NCBI GenBank assembly: GCA_914767715.1
Contig: OU612068.1
Coordinates: 19,656,001-19,720,000 of the forward strand
Reading direction: 5' to 3'
DNA length: 64,000 nucleotides
Source: Membranipora membranacea
Taxonomy: Eukaryota; Bryozoa; Gymnolaemata; Cheilostomatida; Membraniporidae
Part shown: one piece after another, positions 52,029 to 62,426 of the stretch
Numbering within the stretch: position 1 is the stretch's first letter
How the letters are laid out: each line of letters starts with the position of its first letter
The notes under the pieces: model-generated
Told to the model about the DNA's origin: nothing
Database searches by the model: none
Seen by the model: the letters and a program-made list of their open reading frames with translations, nothing else
Program-made: the position numbers and the translations under genes

Positions 52029-52139
52029 CATGTCATACTCGGTTTGTGAAAATAACATCCCAGGAATATGACAGAGAGATTGAGTGGTGAGACATACCGA
52101 GCACAGTCTTTCTCTGTTTGAATTGTTCCGGCAGCACGT
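52029..52139 (-). CDS. Possible additional upstream sulfotransferase exon
   Basis: This is a 37-codon open stretch with acceptor (attacaccttag) and donor (ATG/GTAAGC). It is phase 0 at both ends, as required to join the 51,821 exon, and ends PGMLFSQTEYDM, reminiscent of the conserved VLFxxYEDM segment preceding that exon in SULTs. The rest lacks the usual HVLxWWE features and is Cys-rich, so it may be degenerate or a coincidence. Confidence 0.33.
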
Positions 52140-52269
52140 CTAAGGTGTAATGAGTATTACTACTTTGGGTTTACCAAGAGGAAAAACTTTCTCTATCGAT
52201 CTTTCGCTCATGGGTAACACGTCAATCATACAAGTTACTTTAATATATTAATATTGAAATCCCGAGATA

Positions 52270-52365
52270 TTCTGGTCGGAGTTTGATATAATTGTGATAA
52301 ACATTTAATTTTTAGACGGTGGCGATGGCATGTTTTTTAGTGCAAAAGTGACACTCATTAAAATC
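52270..52365 (+). repeat. Isolated, diverged fragment of the 335-bp satellite monomer
   Basis: It contains, in order, the monomer words ctggtcggagtttgata, tttttagacggtggcgatggcatg (monomer: tttttggatgctgccgtttggcatg), ttttttag, gcaaaagtgac and attaaaa. Two short deletions and many substitutions separate it from the consensus. Orientation is the same as the array, ~12 kb beyond its edge. It is far more diverged than any array monomer. Confidence 0.85.
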
Positions 52366-52834
52366 TCTTATTAGATATATAGATTGAATAATCAATAAAA
52401 TATCAGCTGCAAGAGAAACCCAATACTGGCCCTCTTGGACTACCAAACGCTGTATAATAAGCCTTTGAAGTTGATCACTTCAGCTTTTGCTTTTGGAAAC
52501 AAGGAGTCCTAGCTTTAACTTTGAGGATTATTAATGATTAAAATTCTATCACAATTTTTAAAAGAAATATGGATTACAATGTTAAAAAACCTAAGAGTGG
52601 ATTCTCCAGTCAACCTGATTGGCTTCAACGATCACCATAAGGGTTCCTTTCAAGACTGACACACATTGAACAGCTATGTTCGGTGTGAGAATCTCAATAA
52701 TACTGGTACCATGCAAGAAACTTGCAGGATCTCCGAAGAGTAAGGGAAAAACTAGGATTTACCTTCTCACATCACATAGAGAGGACAACTCCGCTTGAAT
52801 ACTTTAAATTTGATTCAAACATACATTGTGCTCT

Positions 52835-52974
52835 TAGGCCAGAAGCAGCCTAGCTCTAAGTGCTCAAAAAAAATGGCACGGACAATTTTTGATGGCAGGA
52901 AAAAGACAAGTGTTTCTAGGGTAAAAAAGTGTGCTGAATCCAAAAATGAGGGTGTACCCGGTTGTAGCGGTCAT
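52835..52974 (+). repeat. Left terminal inverted repeat of the candidate transposon
   Basis: It aligns in reverse complement with 62,427-62,559. Shared blocks are taggccagaagcagc, atggcacggacaat followed one base later by tttgatggcagga, and gggtgtacccRgttgtagYggtcat. The inner part seeds the 177-bp tandem repeats that follow. Confidence 0.8.
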
Positions 52975-53585
52975 CGTCAGCGGCAGCGTGGCAGTATATG
53001 GCAGCATATCACAAATTTTCAATAAATCGCATTTAGTTAGTAAAGATTGTAGTGTTTGTTACGGCCAACAGAGAACAAGAATATACATGTTTCTAGGGTA
53101 AAAAAGTATGCTGAATCCAAAAATGAGGGTGTACCCAGTTGTATTGGTCATTGTCAGCGGCAGCGCGGCAGCATATGCGATATCTTTTACAAATTCTCAT
53201 TTAGTTAGTTAAAATTGTAGTGTTTGATACAGGCAACGGTCAACAGAGAACAAGATTAATATGTTTCTAGTGTAAAAAAGTGTGCTGAATCCAAAAATGA
53301 GGGTGTTCCCGGTTATAGTGGTCATCATCAGCGGCAGTGTGGCAGTATGTGACAGCATATCCCAAATTATTCAATAAAGAGCTTTAAGTTAGTGAAGATT
53401 TTAGTGTTCGATACAGCCAACAGAGAACAAGAATATAAATGTTTCTAGGGTAAAAAAGGGTGCTGAATCAACAAATAAGGGTGTACCCGGTTGTATCAGT
53501 CATTGTCAGCGGCAGCATCTCACAAATTTTTCACAAAATCACTTTTAGTTAGTGAAAATTGTAGTATTTGTTACAGTCAACATGA
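52911..53585 (+). repeat. ~177-bp tandem subrepeat, about 3.8 copies, extending the left TIR
   Basis: Units begin with tgtttctaggg-taaaaaag at 52,911, 53,088, 53,262 and 53,440 (periods 177, 174 and 178). Each carries gctgaatccaaaaatgagg, the near-palindrome gggtgtaccc, a gtcagcggcag segment and ttagttagt...gtagtgttt. The right end of the element carries only one counterpart. The array runs directly into the C-terminal coding end of the transposase gene at 53,601. Confidence 0.9.
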
Positions 53586-53600
53586 ACTTTTGTTATTCGG

Positions 53601-55407
53601 TCACTCATTTTCCTCATCCTCATCATCCTCGTCTCCACCAGCCTCTTCCTCCTCCTCATCAAGACTGTTCTCACAACTCTTGCACATGCAGAGGGGTGTG
53701 CATTTCATATTGGCTTTGTTGCAGGAGCATCTTCCGCCAAGACAATTGCTCACTTCGGATTTGCAGTTGTTGAGCTGGAGAAGCTCTGGTGGCGCTGAGG
53801 GCTTTGTCAGCCACTGTATGGATAGTTTGTTGTTATGTAATAACCAACCATGGTCTTGAGGTGGTGGCAGTTCAGTCATTGGTATCAAACACAGCCTCCA
53901 AACTCCTGCCTGGTAGTTGGCTCTTTTAGTGTGCTGAGCCATTGAGTCGTCGTTTGGGGGCAGGCTCTATTCCAGAGGAGTAGTTGAGCAGAATATCTTG
54001 TATCGTGCATCATTAACAGTGTCTTCCTTACTGTTATATAGGGCACAGACAAATTTCTCTTAATCTCTTAATATGTCCTTGTCTACCTCGCATGTTTGGC
54101 CAAGAGTTGAAAACGTGTCAATAAACTTTGCCGATGACAACATAACTTTCAGACAAGTTTTCTTTCCTTTACCTGCAAAGGATGAGATAGTATCACACCC
54201 CGTAAATGCATGGAATGCGACAAGTGCCTGACTGACTTTCGCACCCAAAGACTCAGCAACAGAGGTAAGGCTGATGACCCGTCGACTATTCCCCCGACCA
54301 GTTGCAAATAGAAGTTCTGTGTCCAGCTTTGATGCAACAGAAATCCCTAATATGGCCAGGTCAGTATCAGGTGAGTGAATGACGACATATTTAGAGTTTT
54401 CGGATGCATGCTTTGCATGCAGTAAAAGTCTGGTATCAGCTTCCTCTTGGTTACTCTTTAGCTCATTGATGAGAGATGCTGTTGGCTCCTCATTATTTTG
54501 CCACTTGAGTAGAGTTGTTTCTTCTGAGACGGCCACATAAATGTCAATACTGAGCCCTGGAACTGCATACTTCCATTGGTCAGCTATAAATACCTGAAGT
54601 CGTTTTTTATTGTTCGGTCCACTCAAAAACTTCTTCCACTGTTTGGGAAGTTTTTGATCAGGTCCATATATAGTTATATCTTGCGACTGGTTGCTGGTTC
54701 TCCTTGTTCTTTCGATATTCTTTATGCTTATGTCACGATACTGATCTCCGACAAAGTCAACACGTGCCGATTTAAATCTTCTAGCTAGTGATATAATCTT
54801 GCGTAGAATGAGGTCTGTCAACTCTCCGAAGGTACTTGGAAGCTCTGCTGCAGTGTGGGCTTGAATAATGGCCATTGCAACAACAATCAGAGCTGAGTCA
54901 TCGATCTGCTGCACTTGCTGAATAAACTCTTCCTTCTCGAGACTATGTAGTAATGCTGCCTTGTAGGTTTTGCTGGGGCCATTGAGATCAGCGCTAGCAA
55001 AACAAGCCGGAACCTGGGATAACGGGTAGCCCAAAATCTCTTGCATATCAATAGCCCTGCTTTTCGCCACAAGAATCATCCTAGCAAACATAGATCTTTC
55101 TAGTTGCACCTGCCTTTGTGATACCTTTGATTTTATTTTCTGGTTTGTGGTAGCGAAAGTTTTGAGCTTAGTCTGCCTGATAGTGTCGAAGACTTTAGAG
55201 CTGTCGTCCTTTGCTCGGGTGTTAATAAACTCCATCAGCTTCTTCTCACCAACATTCTTAGCACTGAGTAAATCTCTCGTTGTTTCTTCACTTGATATTG
55301 TACCTGAGCTGAGTGATACCAAGTCATCATAGGCACAAGACCATGGGTCAATCATGGACTTGATTGTACCGATGATAATGTGAATGGATTCTTCGTCTTT
55401 CTTTATT
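53601..55407 (-). pseudogene. Transposon protein, last exon: XPG/FEN-like nuclease domain and Cys-rich C-terminus, two in-frame stops
   Basis: The acceptor is at 55,408 (ggttgtag) and the frame joins the exon at 55,718 in phase. About 450 codons are open to TAA at 54,060-54,062. The same frame then continues (EKFVCALYN, VNDARYKIFC) to a TAG at 53,967-53,969, and on through RANYQAGVWRL and a cysteine cluster (CSCNKANMKCTPLCMCKSC) to an acidic tail ending at TGA 53,601. Nuclease motifs are EEADTRLLLHAKHAS, VVIHSPDTDLAIL and HAFTGCDTISSFAGKGK. They resemble the acidic triad and GxD/helix-hairpin-helix region of FEN1/XPG (PIN-fold) nucleases. The conserved sequence after each stop shows that both stops are lesions inside the ancestral protein rather than its end. 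Readthrough is possible but not supported by anything visible. Confidence 0.8.
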
Positions 55408-55717
55408 CTACAACCAGATCCCAATCAAACGAACGTCTTAAAATACAACTAGATATTTATTGTATTATAAATGTTGTGATCCAAGTATACCTGAGCATTC
55501 CAAACTGATGCATTGTGGGAATTTTGTTAAAAAAGCTTTCACCAGCTTTGCAATTATTGTATCATGAATGGTATTGGAAAACTCGAGTGTTGCATTGTGG
55601 GTATTAATTCATCTGGAAAATACAGAGTAGTATACTAAAACAGTCAATTTTACAAGAAAAATGTTTGGCAAAATTTAGTTGTATACGGAATACAATTTAA
55701 TATGTGATGGGCAGTAC

Positions 55718-55835
55718 CTTGTTTGATCAGACTCCTTGTGTAGACGGTATTCGGAGTCAATCCCTGCCATCTTAAGACAAACACTGGATATCGCTGCTTT
55801 GTACGGCTGAGAAAGAACCCATCTCTGAACAGCCT
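55718..55835 (-). pseudogene. Transposon protein, exon 6
   Basis: A 118-bp exon with acceptor attgtag and donor AAG/GTACTG, in phase with both neighbours. It encodes EAVQRWVLSQPYKAAISSV followed by a KMAG stretch. The AVQRW-L-S segment is a motif I recall from a large family of invertebrate transposon proteins with the same domain order. Confidence 0.78.
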
Positions 55836-56166
55836 CTACAATCGTAACATATCAATTTCAAGATAACTCTTTACTGTAGCAAATATTTACCGATCTAATA
55901 TACTTACAGTTGGGCTAATTTTGAGCTTCATACCATCTGCAATTGCCATCTTCATTCATTTTGTACCAGTTAACAAGAAGACAGCGCACATTAAGAAATA
56001 CATGTACAACCTGTATGTCATCATTAATTTAAAGTGCTTGTAAAGGATCAGGTTTTTTGGTATCATTCTAGAGATCTCAGTCTAGTTTAGAACATTATTC
56101 TATGTTCAAAAGCAGCCTGCGGCCCAGTTAAGACTTATATGCCCTCAAAGTTGGGATGAGAAAGCA

Positions 56167-56230
56167 CTAAAAAGGTACTATTTTTTTCCTTTGGAGTTGT
56201 GATCACTTGTTGAAAATAGTACCTTTTTAG
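56167..56230. repeat. Short AT-rich hairpin
   Basis: The left arm ctaaaaaggtactattttt is the reverse complement of the right arm (aaaatagtacctttttag), an ~18-bp stem with a ~27-base loop. Origin unknown; it may be a tiny MITE remnant. Confidence 0.6.
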
Positions 56231-56458
56231 TACCTCAGATTATAATGGGAATATACAGTACTTTGTTGCTAAGGCGTTTTGTTATGTCACAGTGGTTTTG
56301 ATATTCTGCATGTGATATCAAAACACACAGAATTTATCTATTGAATGAATGAGTGAATACCAGGCATTATTTATCTGTCCCATGTGGTTTAGCTGGTAAA
56401 ATGGGATAGTGTATGACATTTCATAATTCAATGACAAAGCTAACGATCTAAATCGAAC

Positions 56459-56650
56459 ATGGCAAAAAATTACAGCTCTAGCTCATCCGACAGTGAGAAT
56501 GAAAATTACAGGGAGATTAACAGCTCTTGTGAGAGCAAGATTGAATATCATTTAGGAGGCATTTGTCGCAATTCAACGTCGAGTCCATGTGATTATCAGA
56601 AGGAAAATATCTCTGAGGTAGTCACACCACTCAAGTTTAAATCTGTATGA
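56459..56650 (+). CDS. Short plus-strand open frame, 63 codons, unassigned
   Basis: The ATG sits in a good context (aacATGGCA) and the frame begins MAKNYSSSSSDSENENYRE. Such serine/acid-rich starts are common at the N-termini of unrelated transposon-linked proteins in invertebrates. It ends at TGA after 63 codons with no obvious donor. It lies inside the intron of the minus-strand transposon gene. It could be the first exon of a nested or decayed element, or a chance frame. Confidence 0.28.
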   Translation: MAKNYSSSSSDSENENYREINSSCESKIEYHLGGICRNSTSSPCDYQKENISEVVTPLKFKSV

Positions 56651-58183
56651 TTTCGGCCACTGGAAATAACCCACAGTGCTTTGGCGGATACAACGTTTTC
56701 TGTTAACCATGGTTACTGCTCCACATAGAAATTGGCAATATAAAGGCAGATCAATACATCGCTAAGTATTTCAATGTTTTGTTTGCATTAATATGATGAC
56801 ATTCCAATCATACTCGTCTTCAGCCCGCATGAGAACCAGTGATATGCTTCAATTATTAGCTTCGTGAATAGCGGCTTTCAATAGAATTTCAATGGAAGAT
56901 AGAAAATTTACACAGGTAGATTGTGTGTTTTTCGTGAAAATATGTATTTCCAAATCCCACAGAAATCTAAAATAAGTTCTTTGTAAATCTCGACATTTCA
57001 GGCATTAGGATGATGTTGAAATCCAAAGCATGCAATGATTAATACTGGGTGATTTGAGGTTTTGACAATCTTTTCAGCAATTTTTGCAAATATTCTGATG
57101 TTTAAACACTTAAGGTTTTTTTGGATAAACTGTGTTGTTTACATTGTTTAAAAACTAGAAATTACAAGCCACAAAGTAAATTCAACTCAATAAAATTGTC
57201 ATCTAGTTGTTTCGGACTTCAGGGTGATGTAAAATGTAAATGAATTTGACTGCCTCCTAATGAGGAGTATTGATAATCGTGTTAGCAGTGGGATACCTAG
57301 AAAAACTTTCTATTTTTTCATTAGATCCTGTCCATCTGTGTGCATCACAGATACTCAGCACATCTTAACATCAAATAGACTATCAATATTACTGACTGAG
57401 TGCAGCAGGTCTTATGAGAGCACATGTCACTGCACACAACAGTCACTTAGGAAATTAATTTGTCGAGTTTTTGAGTTATTTCGTCAGTATGGATCTGATT
57501 TGGGAGGCTAGTGTTGGGTAAATTGCTAGATTTGGTACAAACTATAAAGCATTGCATGGCCCATTTTTGGGTGAATCTGAAATGAGCAAGGCTTTGTCAG
57601 CAGGAAGAATCAATTGCTCCATTATAATCTTATTTTAACAGAGCAAACAAGTGCATCGGTCTGAAATGAAAATCACTCATTTTCATGCTTGAAAAACAGC
57701 GGACAGGGAATGCGTCAAAGTCATAGTCGTTGATTGTAATGTACAGTGGTTCTTCTAATCTTTTCTTCGACATGGGCTCATAACAGATATAAAGGTTGTT
57801 TTGATTAGCGGTCTCAACTCATCAAATAGTGTGTATACAAATTATAGAACTTTCTTTTGAACTTTTATGTCATCAGACAGACTTTTGAGTGACTTTGTCA
57901 TTTATTTGAAAAAGTTGTTATCTCACCACAATAGTCACTAATATTACAGTATTTCCCCAATAACAGGCTCATCACAAATCGCCTGGACTAGTTGGGCGGT
58001 GCATGAGTAGGCAACTCAATGTTGTTAACTTATAACCCCCAAACCTACCAGACCAAATAACCCTGATGACTAATTTTATATGCAAATGCATGTGTGATAG
58101 CTGTCTTAATCTGATTTCAAGCTCAAAAATGAAACCAAGAAACCTGTTCCTTTACAAACACTTTAAAACATAGACTCATTTAC

Positions 58184-58395
58184 CTCTATTTAGAGTGATG
58201 CCTCTGATGCCACCTGATGTTTTAGATTCTCGGTTTATTGTTACTTCGATTGTCTGGTCTGCAGCTAAACTGGAGAACCCAGTTTCACTCTGGCGCTGAA
58301 CCGTCCAACAACCTGGGGTCTCCTTGATCTGTGAGTACATCCATAGATGGGTGTCCTTTAGTTCGCTCATTTCGAGCCAGTACACTGTTCCGTAT
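58184..58395 (-). pseudogene. Transposon protein, exon 5
   Basis: A 212-bp exon with acceptor ttcaccag and donor AGAG/GTAAAT. It joins exon 4 as NYSRYGTVYWLEMSEL and exon 6 as TLNRGEAVQRW. It contains CWTVQRQSETGFSSL and DQTIEVTINRESKTSGG, the most conserved block of this transposon-protein family as I recall it. The exon itself has no lesion. Confidence 0.8.
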
Positions 58396-58645
58396 CTGGT
58401 GAATCAAGATCGTTTATTTTAAATATTTTATCTACTAGAATGCTCGTCCGCCCATCAAAATAGCTCAATACACATTTCAATTCTTTCTTGGATAAGTACT
58501 AAAAATGTAGCTTTTTTGTAACGGTATATTATTTGAGCTATCATCTGTCCATCTTAGATCAACCAAGACCCTACGTTCAGTATAGAAGAGGAGTCATTCT
58601 ATCTACCATCCTTACACTTCACCAATTCATGGTGCTTTTATTTAC

Positions 58646-60411
58646 CTAGAATAATTAGTCCGATCATAGGCAAACATCCAAGGTAGCATGTCACGTAACG
58701 ATGAAAGGTGGAGATCCCAGTCACTTGTCCTCGTCGCTCTAATGAAGGCAAGAAGTGTCATCATCATATCTAGGTACGACTGCCAAAACCTGAAGGTGAG
58801 ACTTGTAGAGGATGATTGCAGTATGAACTCTTCTAATCTCTCACATATTTCATCTGGGATGGCGTCTCCATCACACTCAGCAACTTTTTTGGCTATCAGA
58901 TCTGCCTCCTTCTCTTCAAGCGAGTCGAGAAAACTAGAGAACTGCATCCTAGAGAGAGCTTCAAAGAGTTGTTTATGAGCTCGCATACTTCGATTATAGC
59001 AATGTCCAGATAGTACACCATTCATTGATCCTAAGGCACAACCTCGCTCTCTACCAATATGTCCTTTAAGCCGAATAGTGCAAACCCCTTTCCAATGGCA
59101 CTGAGGAAGCACATGGCTGTATGGAATTCTCCTAATCTTAGTGCAAGCTTTGACTGGAGTTCAGGTCGGCACCAGCGAATCTGTTGTGCTTTACTGTATA
59201 TGGCTTGATCCATCACAACCATTAAAGACTCGCATTGCAGCTTCTCGGCAACAGCCAGTGCAGATTCCAGTATATGGTTCACAGTGGATAGTTGCGTAGG
59301 AGAGGCCTCGATTACTGGTAAGTAATGTATGATTGATGCTGGGAGCGGTTCACTGTTCAGAATGTTGTATGCGGTCCAGCCAGGTAAGGTTTCAGGTGAT
59401 AACTTGAGTGATTTACGTGCTATGTAGGTTCTGTCATTGGTGATTGAACGTTTCAATGGACGGTGAACATCTGCTTGTTGGGGTATTATTGAGGAGGTCA
59501 GATGTGGTCCCTGTTAGGTAGACAAGAAATATGGAGCAATCTCTGTTGAGGGCAGTGTGAGTTTTCTGCATTTTCTAGGAATCGTGTGCTCCACAGATGG
59601 TGCAGGTGTGTTTGACCTCAGTTGAATCATCAGCCCGTTGGTGTGATGTGTTGTTCCATGACCTGAAAGAGTTTCTTCACTAAAGTCAATGTTGTCATAT
59701 ACTAGCATTGTGAAGTTCTTTTGAAGAAATCCTGCTGGTAGACTGAAAGCTGTATTTGCAGCTTGCTTCAAAGCAAGTGCTGTTTCGAGCCTAATAATTG
59801 AGTCATAGCTGCAAGAATGACCAAATCCATGAATAAGTTTGGCTAGCAATTTAGACCCTGTCATATGCCTCACTGTTAGGCCGATGGCTGAATACTTAGG
59901 AGTAACAGCAGCACCTTTGGAGCTTAGCTGTACAATGTCTTTGGCTAAGCTGAGAATCTTTAGGCGACCAGAGGCGTCCAAATTATAGTAGGTGTTCCAG
60001 TCACAGACCACATCAGCATGATCTGTCATCTTAGCTAGAAAATTAAATAGTGGTGGCGGAACAAATTGGACACAGGCCTTCGCGTTAAGGTTGTCTGCAG
60101 TAGGTGGCCAGGGGATCTCGACTTTTTTGGTTTGATCTATATACAAACGGAGTGAAATTGCTGCCTGATTGAGTTGATATTCATTGGATTGGGTCACACT
60201 ATTGAAAGGGATTTCCTCATCACATGAGCTGGCAGTGTCGACCTCGCTCAAGAGGCTGGATGTGTTTGTGAGTACTGATGTATCAGTCACTAAATCAGTC
60301 AAAACTGCATTGCTGCTCGTCACTATATCACCATGAGAGGGATCAGAGGCTTGATGAAAACTAAGGCGGCCTTTAAACTCTCTCTTCAGGCGGTAGACAA
60401 AAGCTTTTCGG
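58646..60411 (-). pseudogene. Transposon protein, exon 4: transposase-like core with an in-frame TAA and a frameshift
   Basis: The acceptor is tttttacag at 60,412 and the donor TCTAG/GTAAAT at 58,645. The frame runs ~300 codons (KAFVYRLKREFKGRLSF, FVPPPLFNFLAKMTDHADVV, SYDSIIRLETALALKQAA, MLVYDNIDFSEETLSGHGTT) to TAA at 59,514-59,516. It continues in the same frame (QGPHLTSSII, VVMDQAIYSKAQQIRW, GEFHTAMCFLSAIG) to about 59,036. There a one-base loss shifts the reading to GSMNGVLSGHCYNRSMRAHK and MLPWMFAYDR. Aspartates in DNID and MDQ and acidic residues after the FHT segment are plausible DDE-type catalytic positions; this is inference from layout, not from an alignment. Confidence 0.78.
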
Positions 60412-60684
60412 CTGTAAAAAGATGATAGTTTTGTCTGAAAGCACAATACATGTTAGTCCGAGGAAGAAAAAGATTTTGACATAACTTTTTATATTTTTTT
60501 AATTAATCCCAATCTATCAATGCATTTGAGTGTTCTCAAAACGGCAGGTTGATAATGCTTGCACAATACAAATTCAACCTGGAAACCCCAGTCTCGCAAG
60601 TTTTTATCGCCCTGATCTCACTGGGAATTCCAGGAAATTGCATTGTGGGATACTAGTATATATAAATATATATCATAGTCTTAC

Positions 60685-60843
60685 CTGGTCTCATCTTCTC
60701 TGTTATCTCTACGTAGTTTATTATATAAGCCAAGTAAATCAGATACCGTGTAAGAACCCTTCTCGCGCTCTATCTTTGAGCTAACCAGGTCCTCAAGTTG
60801 TCGCCATGATGCAGATCTCACAAAGCGAGCTTTTGATTTAGAT
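60685..60843 (-). pseudogene. Transposon protein, exon 3
   Basis: A 159-bp exon with acceptor attgttttag and donor ACCAG/GTAAGA. It encodes a charged helical segment (RFVRSASWRQLEDLVSSKIE, then DLLGLYNKLRRD). Phase matches exon 2 and, through the tttttacag acceptor, exon 4. It has no lesion. Confidence 0.75.
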
Positions 60844-61012
60844 CTAAAACAATTGGTATAACAATTTTACAGCACTTCATAAGAACTCACCTCTACGCCC
60901 AAGTGAACTTGTTAACAATTTTCAAAGAGGGACAGCATAGGAATGTAACACACATAATGTTGAGCCAGACAAATGACAATGATAAGTGGCAAACAGATTT
61001 TATAGTTTTTAC

Positions 61013-61154
61013 CTGAGCTGGTTCGTAACAGTTGCGATATAATTCTTGTGGCATGCATGATGATATCTCATATCACGGGCATCAGGATCTCCTAACTGAA
61101 AACTTGACAACAGCTTTGTGTCATTCTTGGCTTCTGCCGCAGGAAGTAAACCCC
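61013..61154 (-). pseudogene. Transposon protein, exon 2: second half of a C2HC-type zinc-binding module
   Basis: A 142-bp exon with acceptor tctatttag and donor CTCAG/GTAAAA. It encodes LLPAAEAKNDTKLLSSF followed by MRYHHACHKNYIA. The His/Cys pair in YHHAC should complete the zinc site begun by CVIC in exon 1. Phase matches both sides. Confidence 0.78.
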
Positions 61155-61358
61155 CTAAATAGAAGGATAATATTTTTGAAAGCTGGCTCTCTCACTGATA
61201 TATCATTCGTCTCCAGATAGTTATGATTGATGCAGCTTAGATCATACAACACATGTAACTGAAAAAGTTCCCTCAATTTATCAACAATTCAACCCTACAG
61301 AGTCTGCAGAAGGCAGAATAAAACCTGAGATTATGGTGTAGCGGTTTATTGTACTTAC

Positions 61359-61521
61359 CAGCATCTAAAGTCTCAGCTCTAGAGGTCGGTAGTTTCTTGC
61401 GGTTTTTGTACTTCTCCTTGTTACATATGACACAGGTAGAAGAGAATGTCTGAGGCTTACTAGTACTCGGTTCTGAAGACCTGAGTTTCTTTGGGCTCGG
61501 CAAATTGGCTCCATACTCATT
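61359..61521 (-). pseudogene. Transposon protein, first identified exon: CxxC half of the zinc-binding module
   Basis: The acceptor-like ctgtttttaag precedes 61,521; the donor is GATGCTG/GTAAGT. It encodes LPSPKKLRSSEPSTSK and then STCVICNKEKYKNRKKL...AETLDA. It joins exon 2 in phase. The true initiator exon is not certain; degraded coding sequence continues upstream at 61,989-62,400. Confidence 0.72.
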
Positions 61522-61643
61522 CTTAAAAACAGGATATTATTAGAGCAGGGTTAATGAGTAGCAATTACAAGGGTCAATCAATCAAGACTGAAAAAAATTG
61601 AAGGCATCACAGATTTTCCAACCATGATTTAATTCAGTGTTGT

Positions 61644-61732
61644 GATCATTCTGTGATAAATAATAGAGTTCAATCAAGGAGTAAAAGTTTTTTACTCCTT
61701 GATAGAACTCTCTTATTTATCACAGAATGATC
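61644..61732. repeat. 44-bp-arm near-perfect palindrome (snap-back hairpin)
   Basis: The left arm starts gatcattctgtgataaat and ends ggagtaaaag. The right arm, from 61,689, is its reverse complement with only a few mismatches (for example caatcaaggag against ctccttgatag), and the loop is about one base. It lies between the first transposase exon and the degraded upstream coding segment. It may be a MITE, a folded-back insertion or a small-RNA hairpin precursor. Confidence 0.88.
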
Positions 61733-61988
61733 TTCTTGGCCCAAACACTATCTCTGACTGAGAGCAACGTCACACAAAGTTTCATATCGGTTCAAACAAA
61801 GCAACACAAGGTGGTCTTCCATACAGCACCGTGGTCATCAATTAATACCTCGAGAATCCTGAATCATGAACATGTTCTATACATACCTTTCTCTTCATGG
61901 CACTTTCTTTGGCTCTTTATAGCTTGGATTTAGAAAATCTGAACATACAAAGATGGTATTTATAGGTACTACATTCATCCATTGTCAT

Positions 61989-62400
61989 TCAACTCATTGT
62001 CAATAGATTTTTGGCAATGAAGCATTCCGGCTCTTTCCCAGTTTTCACCCACTCTTTAGCCACATATTTGAGTTCAGCAAGCTTTGAGGCTGACAAAACA
62101 ACACTCTCGGCTGCTTCATCTACTTTCTCAAAGTGAATAATACACTCCATAATGTTAGTCAAAGTGATACCGTCATTTTGTTAGACATGTTCATGCTTCC
62201 TTGTATTATGTCATCTGCTAAAGCATGAGAGTTAAATTTAACAAAGGCTGGGCGTAAGTCAATAGCACCGTACAAAGATGCATTATTAATATTTGCTATG
62301 TCAATGCCAAATTCAAGTTGATGTGATTGTCACACTGATGATTGGTCCTCTATACAAGTAGGTCAGCTTGAGGATTTATGTTCTCTTCCTTTAAAATGAA
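61989..62400 (-). pseudogene. Degraded coding segment upstream of the transposase exons
   Basis: Three protein-like stretches follow one another on the minus strand in different frames. From ~62,390: EENINPQADLLV, a TAG, then RTNHQCDNHIN. From 62,314: EFGIDIANINNASLYGAIDL, AFVKFNSHALADD, ending at TGA 62,159-62,161. From ~62,180: TNIMECIIHFEKVDEAAES, KLAELKYVAKEWVKTG, ending at TGA 61,989-61,991. Continuity across frames implies two single-base frameshifts plus a nonsense codon. It is probably the 5' part of the transposon gene or a second ORF of the element. I do not recognise a domain. Confidence 0.55.
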
Positions 62401-62426
62401 AACGAATTGCCATTTATTTTCAAAAT

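Larger units (their letters stand above)
55836..58183. other. Large intron (2.35 kb) of the transposon gene
   Basis: This is AT-rich sequence between the exon 5 donor (AGAG/GTAAAT) and the exon 6 acceptor. It contains a short hairpin (56,167-56,230) and an open frame with a good ATG context on the opposite strand (56,459-56,650). No further exon of the transposon gene is evident. Confidence 0.6.

Noticed and set aside
53491-53859. Plus-strand Ser-rich frame
   Set aside because: It is the reverse of the acidic Glu/Asp tail and Cys-rich end of the transposon protein.
57260-57511. 83-codon plus-strand ORF in the large intron
   Set aside because: No motif, no splice partner, no supporting context; not separable from chance in AT-rich sequence.
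59031-59043. Tiny intron explaining the frameshift at ~59,036
   Set aside because: A GT...AG pair is present but only ~12 bases apart, too short for spliceosomal removal; a single-base deletion explains it better.
53601-62400. Alternative nuclear genetic code (UAR = Gln)
   Set aside because: Tempting because the internal stops are UAA/UAG and the terminal one is UGA. However, independent frameshifts are present in the same element and the intact 488-aa gene ends in a normal TAA, so pseudogene decay is far likelier.
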